Origin: Synchiropus splendidus | Taxonomy: Eukaryota; Chordata; Actinopteri; Syngnathiformes; Callionymidae | NCBI RefSeq assembly: GCF_027744825.2 | Contig: NC_071340.1 | Span: 13,280,001-13,344,000, forward strand | Direction of reading: 5' to 3' | DNA length: 64,000 nucleotides | Part shown: piece after piece, positions 53,102-57,856 of the stretch | Numbering within the stretch: position 1 is the first letter of the stretch | Layout of the letters: each line of letters begins with the position of its first letter | Position numbers and translations under genes: made by a program | The notes under the pieces: model-generated | What the model was told of the DNA's origin: nothing | Database searches by the model: none | The model's input: the letters and a program-made list of their open reading frames with translations, nothing else

Positions 53102-54024
53102 TGGGGGACGAGGGAGATGATTGAAGAGGGGGAATATGAAAAAAAGAAAGCAAAAGTAAAACAATACACTTTAAAGTGGTACATTGTAATATACTATATA
53201 GACAAAGTATATACTGTAGATACACAGGCAAAGTATATAGATATAGACAAAATTCAAAACTAACAGGAAAGTGTATTATTAAAGGAGAAAACATTATTAA
53301 AAATAATACATTAAAATCACACATGAATGGTGAGTTAACTGAACTGGCAAATGTGCTAGTAGTAGTCTGCAAATAATGATTAAAAAGAAGAGAAAAGAGA
53401 CGTCAGTTTGAGTTTAATTGCTAATATCTTTGGAGAAATTCCATATTAAATGGAGATGAGTGTCACTGATAGAACATTGTTATCATGTAAGAGGAGTAGT
53501 TGGAGAAAGAAAATGTTCACATGGCGAACTAGCACAGGTGAAGACAAACATTTGGAGGAATTCGAATGAACGCGAGTTCAAATGTTTCTGTCTGGAGCAC
53601 CGACGGGCAGTTAAAGGGCCAAATGAGCCCCGGCTGTGGTGCAAAGTTTGACTGGAACAGCGACACGGCTGTGGTCTTCCACTCGAACCGGGCTTGTGTG
53701 TCAAGCGGCCCGGACTCAGGACAATAAAACAAACGGACTCCACGGTGACCAGGCACCTGTTGTTCTGACATTGTTCGGTGCTGAGTTTGCACCGTGTTTG
53801 GACTTTGGCGAGCTGAACCATGCAGTTTAAGGGCAACAACGCCGAGCACCTACCTGTCCCATGTTCCTATAGCCGTACTTGTCCGCTATCCGCTCGGCCA
53901 CCTCGGGTCCTCCGGGTATCCTGACCGCCCAGTGGTTGGTGTAAATCCGGGCCGTGCTCGGCGGGGGCGCAAAGCCCAGGCTGAGCGCCAGGACGCACAG
54001 TCTCCAAGCGGCGCTGCGGACCAT
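77..54024 (-). CDS. pcsk5: Proprotein convertase subtilisin/kexin type 5 (PC5), 24 exons, 3' end outside window
   Basis: Calcium-dependent serine endoprotease of the secretory pathway that cuts precursors after paired basic residues. Exons, 5' to 3': 53854-54024, 47729-47833, 38439-38591, 36683-36826, 35890-35966, 33639-33727, 33018-33190, 30605-30817, 29534-29634, 24421-24524, 23612-23729, 20256-20444, 19872-20008, 19259-19390, 18990-19092, 15515-15708, 14638-14722, 13332-13435, 11487-11625, 10988-11103, 5430-5532, 4101-4237, 1269-1469, 77-145. All phases fit, giving about 1052 residues with no stop. Signal peptide 1-25; prodomain with RTIKR (71-75) and RIKR (104-107); catalytic D177, H218, oxyanion N319, S392; P domain with RGD at 525-527; Cys-rich furin-like repeats from about 636 on. 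The long Cys-rich tail and residue-level similarity favour PC5 over PACE4 (PCSK6). The teleost paralogue (a or b) is undecided. The terminal exons separating PC5A from PC5B are off the left edge. Confidence 0.96.
1269..1469 (-). CDS. pcsk5: pcsk5 exon 23: furin-like Cys repeats
   Basis: 201 nt. [48 protein letters not shown]; matches the PC5 segment before the A/B isoform split. Donor TCAG|gtgggc, phase 1. Confidence 0.93.
1470..4100 (-). other. pcsk5: pcsk5 intron 22
   Basis: About 2.6 kb. A possible LINE tail (GGTTAAATAAAGGCTAAAA near 2578-2596); no other element or gene recognised. Confidence 0.75.
4101..4237 (-). CDS. pcsk5: pcsk5 exon 22: furin-like Cys repeat
   Basis: 137 nt. The acceptor is ctgcag at 4238-4240; the nearer ctcag|ATGG breaks the frame. 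Encodes [20 protein letters not shown] then [15 protein letters not shown]. Donor ACAG|gtgcca, phase 1. Confidence 0.92.
4475..5358. mobile_element. Non-autonomous hAT-type DNA transposon with 8-bp target-site duplication
   Basis: Starts TAGGGATGATCCGATC and ends GATCGGAGCATCCCGA, imperfect inverted termini. The flanks are GTTCTAAC (4467-4474) and GTTCTAAG (5359-5366), a 7/8 duplication of hAT length. It lies in pcsk5 intron 21. No transposase frame is visible. The inner termini are rich in CCGAT/GATCGG motifs. Confidence 0.85.
5430..5532 (-). CDS. pcsk5: pcsk5 exon 21: furin-like Cys repeat
   Basis: 103 nt. [20 protein letters not shown] then CTSCPPT. The donor CACG|gtcaga is non-ideal, but it is the only one that joins in frame with exon 22. 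A hAT element ends 71 bp beyond it, inside the intron. Confidence 0.9.
6216..6275 (+). mobile_element. hAT-type transposon end fragment
   Basis: GAGGTGTGCAAAGCGTGGAC and GGGGCCACATGCAGCC followed by TTTGATCTGC resemble the well-known vertebrate hAT terminus (gtgtgcaaac...ggcccgggggccacatgcggcc). The other end is not found. Confidence 0.45.
6700..6860 (+). mobile_element. LINE 3' end with (GATTCT)n tail
   Basis: CATGGCAATAAATTT runs into four GATTCT units (6836-6860), the simple-repeat tail typical of fish non-LTR elements. It is antisense to pcsk5, in intron 20. The body upstream is too short to assign a family. Confidence 0.55.
8107..8142 (+). repeat. (GT)18 microsatellite
   Basis: Uninterrupted GT dinucleotides in pcsk5 intron 20. 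Confidence 0.97.
8337..8369 (+). repeat. Poly(A) tracts
   Basis: Two A runs of about 16 and 14 bases separated by GG, in pcsk5 intron 20. Confidence 0.9.
9561..9600 (+). repeat. CA/CG-rich microsatellite
   Basis: Mixed CA and CG dinucleotides (alternating pyrimidine/purine) in pcsk5 intron 20, followed by a purine-rich tract at about 9728-9795. Confidence 0.85.
10988..11103 (-). CDS. pcsk5: pcsk5 exon 20: furin-like Cys repeat
   Basis: 116 nt. [19 protein letters not shown] then MVSTICKD. Donor GATG|gtgagt, phase 1. Confidence 0.94.
11487..11625 (-). CDS. pcsk5: pcsk5 exon 19: furin-like Cys repeat
   Basis: 139 nt. [20 protein letters not shown] then [15 protein letters not shown]. Donor AAGAA|gtaagt, phase 2. 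Confidence 0.94.
11908..12489. mobile_element. Non-autonomous hAT-type DNA transposon with perfect 8-bp target-site duplication
   Basis: Starts CAGGGGTTCTTAACC and ends GCGGCCTG; flanked by ATGTAGAC on both sides (11900-11907 and 12490-12497). The 5' end is the common vertebrate hAT terminus. The 3' inverted terminus is diverged. It lies in pcsk5 intron 18; no coding capacity. Confidence 0.88.
12950..13140 (+). mobile_element. LINE 3' end (L2/Rex1-like)
   Basis: TTGAATTTCCCCAGTGTGGG then TCTAATAAAGGCCATCTAAT followed by degenerate (TCTAA)n: the standard 3' end of fish L2/Rex1-type LINEs. It lies in pcsk5 intron 18. Confidence 0.6.
13332..13435 (-). CDS. pcsk5: pcsk5 exon 18: furin-like Cys repeat
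   Basis: 104 nt. [18 protein letters not shown] then [13 protein letters not shown]. Donor GCTG|gtaagc, phase 1. Confidence 0.94.
13769..13797 (+). repeat. (GT)14 microsatellite
   Basis: Uninterrupted GT run in pcsk5 intron 17. Confidence 0.95.
14638..14722 (-). CDS. pcsk5: pcsk5 exon 17: furin-like Cys repeat
   Basis: 85 nt. [19 protein letters not shown] with regular CxxC spacing. Donor GCAG|gtaggt, phase 2. Confidence 0.94.
15515..15708 (-). CDS. pcsk5: pcsk5 exon 16: furin-like Cys repeats
   Basis: 194 nt. [18 protein letters not shown], then [12 protein letters not shown]: CxxC-spaced furin-like repeat. Donor CATG|gtaccg, phase 1. Confidence 0.94.
15985..16075 (+). mobile_element. hAT-type transposon end fragment
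   Basis: CCCCTGCGGGCC and GGCCTCCAGTTTGACACATA resemble the terminus of vertebrate hAT elements (ggccccc...gtttgacac). It lies in pcsk5 intron 15. Confidence 0.45.
16985..17290 (+). mobile_element. LINE 3' end with reverse-transcriptase C-terminal remnant
   Basis: The stretch around 17060-17105 reads [12 protein letters not shown] in one frame, a motif found at the C-terminus of fish L2/Rex1 ORF2. The end is TGACAATAAAGCTTTTCTGA. It lies in pcsk5 intron 15. Confidence 0.6.
18990..19092 (-). CDS. pcsk5: pcsk5 exon 15: first furin-like Cys repeat
   Basis: 103 nt. [19 protein letters not shown] and the NNT sequon start the Cys-rich domain; the donor is the less usual CCAG|gtcggc, phase 2. Confidence 0.93.
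19259..19390 (-). CDS. pcsk5: pcsk5 exon 14: P domain end and acidic hinge
   Basis: 132 nt. [17 protein letters not shown] ends the P domain; then an acidic hinge ([12 protein letters not shown]) leads into the Cys-rich region. Donor GCTG|gtaagt, phase 1. Confidence 0.95.
19872..20008 (-). CDS. pcsk5: pcsk5 exon 13: P domain
   Basis: 137 nt. [20 protein letters not shown] and [14 protein letters not shown] are P-domain core strands. Donor CCCG|gtactg, phase 1. Confidence 0.96.
20256..20444 (-). CDS. pcsk5: pcsk5 exon 12: P domain with RRGDL
   Basis: 189 nt. [20 protein letters not shown] and [13 protein letters not shown] are diagnostic P-domain motifs (RGD at residues 525-527). Donor AACAG|gtagag, phase 2. 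Confidence 0.96.
20445..23611 (-). other. pcsk5: pcsk5 intron 11
   Basis: About 3.2 kb between P-domain exons. Only short TG-rich runs (about 22420-22445); no feature supported. Confidence 0.8.
23612..23729 (-). CDS. pcsk5: pcsk5 exon 11: catalytic/P domain linker
   Basis: 118 nt. [19 protein letters not shown], the conserved last part of the subtilase fold, then the start of the P domain. Donor ATCAG|gtacga, phase 2. Confidence 0.95.
24421..24524 (-). CDS. pcsk5: pcsk5 exon 10: end of catalytic domain
   Basis: 104 nt. [19 protein letters not shown] and [10 protein letters not shown] match the catalytic domain/P domain boundary. Donor AATG|gtaaga, phase 1. Confidence 0.95.
24525..29533 (-). 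other. pcsk5: pcsk5 intron 9
   Basis: About 5.0 kb, without a recognisable transposon. AT-rich, with a spaced homeodomain-type palindrome at 26734-26746. Possible regulatory content cannot be shown without comparison. Confidence 0.8.
29534..29634 (-). CDS. pcsk5: pcsk5 exon 9: catalytic Ser
   Basis: 101 nt: 33 codons plus AA of an Asn codon (donor AA|gtaaga). [16 protein letters not shown] contains the nucleophile Ser392 (GTS). A long pyrimidine-rich stretch on the sense strand precedes the acceptor. Confidence 0.96.
30605..30817 (-). CDS. pcsk5: pcsk5 exon 8: oxyanion-hole Asn
   Basis: 71 codons, phase 0 at both ends (donor ATT|gtaaga). [20 protein letters not shown] carries the oxyanion-hole Asn (residue 319); followed by [16 protein letters not shown] and the [15 protein letters not shown] segment. 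Confidence 0.96.
30818..33017 (-). other. pcsk5: pcsk5 intron 7
   Basis: About 2.2 kb; only the CA microsatellite near 32.71 kb is recognised. Confidence 0.8.
32710..32729 (+). repeat. (CA)n microsatellite
   Basis: About nine CA units in pcsk5 intron 7. Confidence 0.85.
33018..33190 (-). CDS. pcsk5: pcsk5 exon 7: catalytic domain, substrate pocket
   Basis: 173 nt. Contains [15 protein letters not shown] and [17 protein letters not shown], both strongly conserved among convertases and lining the acidic substrate pocket. Donor ATG|gtgagc, phase 0. Confidence 0.96.
33430..33545 (+). mobile_element. LINE 3' tail fragment
   Basis: GTGCAATGACAATAAAGGCC then ATTTGTTCTATTCCATTTCC resembles a LINE 3' end with simple-repeat tail. 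It lies in pcsk5 intron 6. Confidence 0.45.
33639..33727 (-). CDS. pcsk5: pcsk5 exon 6: catalytic His
   Basis: 89 nt, starting with the last base of the Lys codon, then [19 protein letters not shown]218 is the catalytic histidine. Donor GGTG|gtgagt, phase 1. Confidence 0.96.
33728..35889 (-). other. pcsk5: pcsk5 intron 5
   Basis: About 2.2 kb; contains the A/C-skewed stretch and a near-consensus CTCF core at 33961-33974. No gene. Confidence 0.8.
34240..34720. repeat. A/C-skewed low-complexity stretch
   Basis: Roughly three quarters of the plus-strand bases are A or C, with many CACA/ACAAACA runs, so the pcsk5 transcript strand is G/T-rich here. It is probably an old degenerate (CA)n/(CAAA)n expansion in intron 5. 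Confidence 0.6.
35890..35966 (-). CDS. pcsk5: pcsk5 exon 5: calcium-binding loop region of catalytic domain
   Basis: 77 nt encoding [19 protein letters not shown] plus two bases of a Lys codon (donor AACAA|gtcagt, phase 2). The acidic NGNDxDPMPRYD segment is conserved across furin-like convertases. Confidence 0.95.
36683..36826 (-). CDS. pcsk5: pcsk5 exon 4: catalytic Asp
   Basis: 48 codons, phase 0 at both ends (tag acceptor, TAC|gtgagt donor). Contains [14 protein letters not shown]; the first D of DDG (residue 177) is the catalytic aspartate. Confidence 0.96.
37110..37162. repeat. (TA)n-rich microsatellite
   Basis: TA runs interrupted by GTTTTTAA and GATTTTA, in pcsk5 intron 3. Confidence 0.9.
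38439..38591 (-). CDS. pcsk5: pcsk5 exon 3: prodomain end, primary autocleavage site
   Basis: 51 codons, phase 0 at both ends (donor ATT|gtgagt). [13 protein letters not shown] precedes the mature N-terminus at D108. The segment after the cleavage site is Ser/Pro-rich and about 13 residues longer than I recall for human PC5. The exon ends in the conserved [11 protein letters not shown]. Confidence 0.95.
40954..41001 (+). repeat. Short dispersed repeat, copy 1
   Basis: AAAGTGGGACCATCACAACA then GCGGAAAACACAACTTGCAA; about 90% identical to 43098-43145 (same strand). Family unknown. Confidence 0.65.
43098..43145 (+). repeat. Short dispersed repeat, copy 2
   Basis: AAAGTGGGTCCATCACAACC then GCGGAAAGCACAACTTGCAA; partner of 40954-41001. 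Confidence 0.65.
43538..43852 (+). repeat. 0.3-kb repeat, copy A
   Basis: Shares about 85% identity by eye with 44589-44884, from the shared CATTATCTTATCAGTGACAT start through GCTCCAAACAATGACAGAA to ACTCACATTTGTC and TAATAG. Direct orientation, about 1.05 kb apart, in pcsk5 intron 2. Confidence 0.8.
44589..44884 (+). repeat. 0.3-kb repeat, copy B
   Basis: Second copy of the unit at 43538-43852, with scattered substitutions and short indels. The sequence between the copies is not duplicated, so this is a dispersed pair or an eroded tandem duplication. Confidence 0.8.
45065..45145 (+). mobile_element. hAT-type transposon end fragment
   Basis: GGCCACATAAAGCCATTTGG then CCGGGCCGGGGGTTTGACAC matches the common pattern of a hAT terminus. 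It lies in pcsk5 intron 2. Confidence 0.5.
47729..47833 (-). CDS. pcsk5: pcsk5 exon 2: prodomain with secondary cleavage site
   Basis: 35 codons, phase 0 at both ends (cag acceptor, AAG|gtaagg donor). Encodes [18 protein letters not shown] (residues 71-75) corresponds to the second, internal autocleavage site that releases the inhibitory prodomain in this family. Confidence 0.95.
50389..50574. repeat. Imperfect palindrome, arms about 60 bp
   Basis: 50389-50449 and the reverse complement of 50511-50574 align at roughly 75%, sharing TTTATTTACCT, AAGC and GTGTCCA blocks, with a loop of about 60 bp. It is probably the core of a degraded DNA transposon: upstream (50215-50260) are GTAAGTCGCA and ATAAGTCGCGGG repeats of a type common in fish. 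Confidence 0.6.
53069..53101. repeat. (TA)n microsatellite
   Basis: TA repeats with a single TG interruption, in pcsk5 intron 1. Confidence 0.93.
53854..54024 (-). CDS. pcsk5: pcsk5 exon 1: signal peptide and prodomain start
   Basis: 57 codons, ending in phase 0 at CAG|gtaggt. The start ATG (54022-54024) has A at -3 and G at +4, and no in-frame ATG lies upstream nearby. A hydrophobic core ([11 protein letters not shown]) is followed by a likely signal cleavage near residue 25. YTNHWAVRI is the hallmark start of convertase prodomains. Confidence 0.95.
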
Positions 54025-54540
54025 CTTCCCCCGCTTCGAACCCGACTCTTCTCCCGACCAGGCAAACAACCAAACTTCTCTTCTGGCCGAGCAAGACTCT
54101 CATAGAAAGCCAACTTATCGGGGCAAAGACACAGAGAGAGGGAGGCAGAAAAGAGAGGGAGACGGGGGGGAAAAGGAACAGAGCCCCGGAGCGGAGAAAA
54201 TAAATCTTATCCTCAGACCTCAGCCTTCCACATGGAGAGTTGGAAGTTTGTGTGTCTCTCAGTCTCTCCGCCGAGGAAGTGCGCGTGTGCGCGTTCGCGC
54301 GCGTGCATATGCGGCGCGTGCGTCCACGAAGCTGGTGCGTGTGCGTGTGTGTGTGTTCTCCACGACCACTCGGATGTTGACGGTTCAGCTCATCGGGCTT
54401 TTCATGTGGAGAAATGGCTGCAGCGCCTCCCCGCTAATAAGCAGCCCACACTCCGGAGCGCAGAAACAACTACAGCCGGGGGTTCCCTGCGGGCTGCGCC
54501 GGGTCCTAACGCCTGACGCGTTCCGGGCTAACCACCTTTA
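54025..54540 (-). promoter_or_regulatory. CpG-rich putative promoter and 5' UTR of pcsk5
   Basis: This block upstream of the pcsk5 start is dense in CG dinucleotides (most of 54260-54540) while the flanks are AT-rich, as expected for a CpG-island promoter. No TATA box is evident at a sensible distance and the transcription start cannot be placed. A polypurine run on the plus strand (about 54129-54195) and alternating purine/pyrimidine runs (54280-54323, 54335-54357) lie inside it. Confidence 0.65.
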
Positions 54541-55939
54541 GGGGTCACACTGGGGTCCGAGTGCTGGAATCTAAGGAGTTTTTAGTCACTGACCTCAACT
54601 TAGAAAAGTGACGTGAAGTGATAAATAATAGAAAAAATAATCTTTTCCACGAATAGGAATTAGCTTTAAATGTTTAGCATAAATACTGCACAAACACAAT
54701 TGGAACAAATATTAAAGAGCTTATTTCAAAGAGAACTGGTTGTATTGGTGCAGTGGTTATCACAGGTATGTTTCTTTATGGTATAAATTTCATTTTGTTT
54801 CTAAATGTTCCCTGGTTATGACTGGTGGAACGTAGCTTGGCAACATTTGTTTCCTGAACATTGTTTTCTTCCCCCTTTTATTTTCTTATACAAAGTCAGA
54901 GCAAACAAGAAGACTGTGTCGTTCCGCCCAGGTCCAGGTCATCTAGTATTTCCTCACCTAAAGGACTGGTCTTTCAGTCATCAAACATGTCTCCTGCTGT
55001 GGATCCACTGTTTCTGTGAGTAGTCTCCTTTACCTGTATAAAATGCTGCTGTAAAGTAAGCAAAAAACATTTTAGGAAAGCAGCCAAACGGGCTGGGGAG
55101 TCATCCGGATGCCGAAAGTCTGAATTTTAATAAGACGCCTTGATAATAAAAAAACAAAAAAAACATTTGAGCCGCTGTGGATAAACACTGACACACTGCC
55201 AGGCGGCCCAGTTGCTGCCTGGAGCTGCAAATGTCAAGCCACCCCACTGCTCCACAGGTCACATCTGACTAAACGCTGTCATTATGGAATGTGCCGGGCA
55301 TTATCTGCCGCCGCGCCATTCATCCAGGCCCTTTGTCGATTGATTCCTTTTTGTTCTGCAGCAATTTCCCGGGGATCTCTGTGTGCACAGCGAAAACTCT
55401 GTTCTGCATGGGACACAAGTGAAAATCAGCATAATTGCTCTAATTGCAGCCAATTTCTCCCTGAATGGACCCCGCTGTCACGTCTCACAACAAGCAGGGG
55501 GACAAGAATATCTCATGGTCCCCCAGACGGAGATGAAAGGAGGGAGAGAAGAGGGGGAAAACACCCACCAATGTTTGTCTATTCACCCCGCTGGAAGGCC
55601 TTGTCATTTTAAAGAAAGAAGAACACAGTATAAATGTATACACATTTCCAAATCTAGCAACCAGGTCACGAAGGAGCGCAGAGCAGCAGGGCCCCCGATG
55701 TCTTTTCAGGGTCGAGAATGTCATGGTATCCTGCATGACAGTCCCCAGTTCCTCCAAGACGATCGAACTGAGTGAACCCCAACAAAACGTCTTTGTCATG
55801 AGCTGAGAGCGGAGTGTCAACAAACAGTGAGGGGCATTCCTGAGTGGGGCAAGGAAGACTTGGGAAAACTCCAGTGATGCAACACAATTACCGGAGCCCA
55901 TTCAGAGACACACAGCTGATGTGCTTTTAAAGCTCCCAT

Positions 55940-56040
55940 GTGATTTTCCCTGCCAACCCAAGTGCAACTGTTTTAGGTAGTTAGGATTTAGCCTTGCATT
56001 GTACAGCGTGTGTGTGGCAAATAAACAACTTGAATCTTGT
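55940..56040 (+). mobile_element. LINE 3' tail fragment
   Basis: GCATTGTACAGCGTGTGTGT then GGCAAATAAACAACTTGAAT resembles the 3' end of a fish LINE. Intergenic. Confidence 0.4.
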
Positions 56041-56941
56041 CAGAGATGGTTAACTGTGGAGGTTCAGTCCTGACCTGCGGGGAGTCTGACTGTGCTCTCC
56101 TTCTGCTGTGTTCTCGACCTCATCCCTGGACCATCGCCTCCTCGCATGATGTCGCTCACAACTTGCTCATTCTGTGTTTCAAACCAGTTTTCAGCCGTGT
56201 TTTATGTACCGTGGTCAGAATCTTAACGGCAAAGCAACCGAACAACATGTTTCTGAAGCCGATTTCCTTTCGCAGCAAGTTCTGATTCAGGATCCGTCAT
56301 CTTAAGTGGACTTGAAGCAGAGCCACCGCATCACACAGCCAGGTGATGAATCATTTTTGTCAGAGCCTGTATCATATCTTTATCCTTGCTTTTGCATCAG
56401 TGAAATAACTGTTATTTTCATGAACCCCCATCAGCTCTTTTCTCACACGGTTGTCTTCTCAGAAGTGGAGTTGAAATGTGAACCTAACTCTCCCCCAGAC
56501 TCAGCTTGTTTGTTTCAAGCTGGGTGGGCTTCCGCAGGGCTTGGGTTCACCTTTCAACTTCACTTTGACCTATGACCTTGCAACCTTTAGTCCTTGCTCC
56601 CAGGCTACAATAGTGCCTGCCACTCTGTCACAGAGTCAACCCTCCCTCCACCCACTCCCACTTGATGTCCACATACCACCTATATCACCAGATAGAAGAA
56701 AGAAGCTCCTCAACCTGAACGTCGTCTCTCAACCTGCCCTTCTCTTATCTTGAGCGTTGGCAAGAAATTACTTCAACTGATGAACGCATCAGGTAAAGGT
56801 CGGTGTGACACAATCCAGTATGAGCATGAGTCAGTCGTGTGTGATCCACCGAAGTGCAGGTCAAAGTATGAGCAGTTTATATCGTCTTCAGAGCTAACTT
56901 GGCTCACCTGAGCAGGTCCGTGGAGTAGAGTCGAACCCCTG

Positions 56942-56955
56942 CCGCCATCTAGTGG
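56942..56955 (-). promoter_or_regulatory. Candidate CTCF binding site
   Basis: On the minus strand the 14 bases read CCACTAGATGGCGG, matching CCASYAGRKGGCRS at every position. It sits between the ubap2 polyadenylation signal and the pcsk5 promoter. Binding is predicted only. Confidence 0.5.
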
Positions 56956-57124
56956 TGAACCGCGTATACACCGTTTAAGATGAGTAGACTATTCGGGATG
57001 ACTATTCAGCGCTGGTTAATTCTAAAGAGATTTGTTATCTGGCCCTTCTTCGTCACACCAGCGAACGTCATTGAAAACAATGCATCGTCAACTCGGAAGC
57101 TACGGAGCAAATAAAACCACAAGA

Positions 57125-57763
57125 AGTACCAACTGCTTAGAACCTTTATTTTCCGGGCAATAAGAATTAAAATTAAATTAAAATACAAAATTTAGATGGA
57201 CAGATCTGTCTATGAAGAGAAGGCTTTGAGCAGGAGACAGGCCGGCCTTCGAGAAGATGCGTGGGAGGAAGTACGGAAAGCTATAAAAATGACGTCTGGA
57301 GAATGAAACAAGTCATTCGGGAAACAAGGAAGGTAAAGAGACGAACGCAGTTAGTTATAAACCCCACCCCCATTTGAAATGTCCTCATTTCGTCAGTGCT
57401 ATAAGCTCTCTGTTCATGTTTGGTTTCGCCAGGAAGGATTCCATTTTCTCTCACCATTATCCCTTTCTCTCTTTTATGTAACATTTAAATCTGTAGTTTT
57501 GGAAAAGTAAACAAAAGTCCTTCAAAAATAAAATGTAGCAACCACATTTTAAGTTCTACTATTACATATACAGTATATATATATAAATACATACATAAAT
57601 ATCTTACATGTACAACCAATTTTGCAGAGTGGGCGTGAGAGAACCCAGGACACATGAGGACTTGTGAAGGTGGGGGAGCGGGAGGGCTGTTCATCTTGAT
57701 GGTTTCAGTGTAACACGGGATTGTGAACATGTCGCCTTCTGTCGGAGGGTGTAGAAACATTTC
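57125..57763 (-). other. ubap2: ubap2 3' UTR
   Basis: No other AATAAA or ATTAAA occurs on the minus strand between the stop codon and 57145. The stretch holds a TA/CA-rich run near 57565-57600. The left limit is an estimate, set about 20 nt past the polyadenylation signal. Confidence 0.6.
57145..57150 (-). terminator. Polyadenylation signal AATAAA of ubap2
   Basis: Plus-strand TTTATT, that is AATAAA on the transcript, about 615 nt downstream of the stop codon. It is the first canonical signal after the stop. Confidence 0.6.
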
Positions 57764-57856
57764 TCAGTTTCCCCAGTAGGGAGAGCTGCCATAGCTGGAT
57801 TTGCTTCCTTGGGTCTTCTGCTGCATGCTGCTGGACTGGCTGCGCTGGACTCCGCC
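57764..57856 (-). CDS. ubap2: ubap2 last coding exon with stop
   Basis: 30 codons plus TGA. QRSQSSSMQQKTQGSKSSYG ending in SSPYWGN, the typical family C-terminus. Confidence 0.95.
   Translation of the reverse strand, partial: GGVQRSQSSSMQQKTQGSKSSYGSSPYWGN

Larger units (their letters stand above)
47834..53853 (-). other. pcsk5: pcsk5 intron 1
   Basis: About 6.0 kb. Holds the 50.1-50.8 kb palindromic transposon remnant and the TA microsatellite near 53.08 kb. I see nothing else I can support. Confidence 0.85.
54541..57124. other. Intergenic region between pcsk5 promoter and ubap2 3' end
   Basis: About 2.6 kb with no gene I can support. It contains a possible LINE 3' tail (55940-56040), an exact CTCF-core match (56942-56955), and otherwise unremarkable sequence. 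Open frames of up to 138 codons here lack splice context or family motifs. Confidence 0.7.

Noticed and set aside
77..54024. PACE4 (PCSK6) as an alternative for the protease
   Set aside because: The extended run of Cys repeats and the residue pattern in the catalytic and P domains follow PC5; the sequence also shares human chromosome 9 affinity with ubap2.
53954..54541. 195-codon open frame on the plus strand opposite pcsk5 exon 1
   Set aside because: It is antisense to a well-supported exon and a CpG-rich region where stop codons are rare; no recognisable motif.
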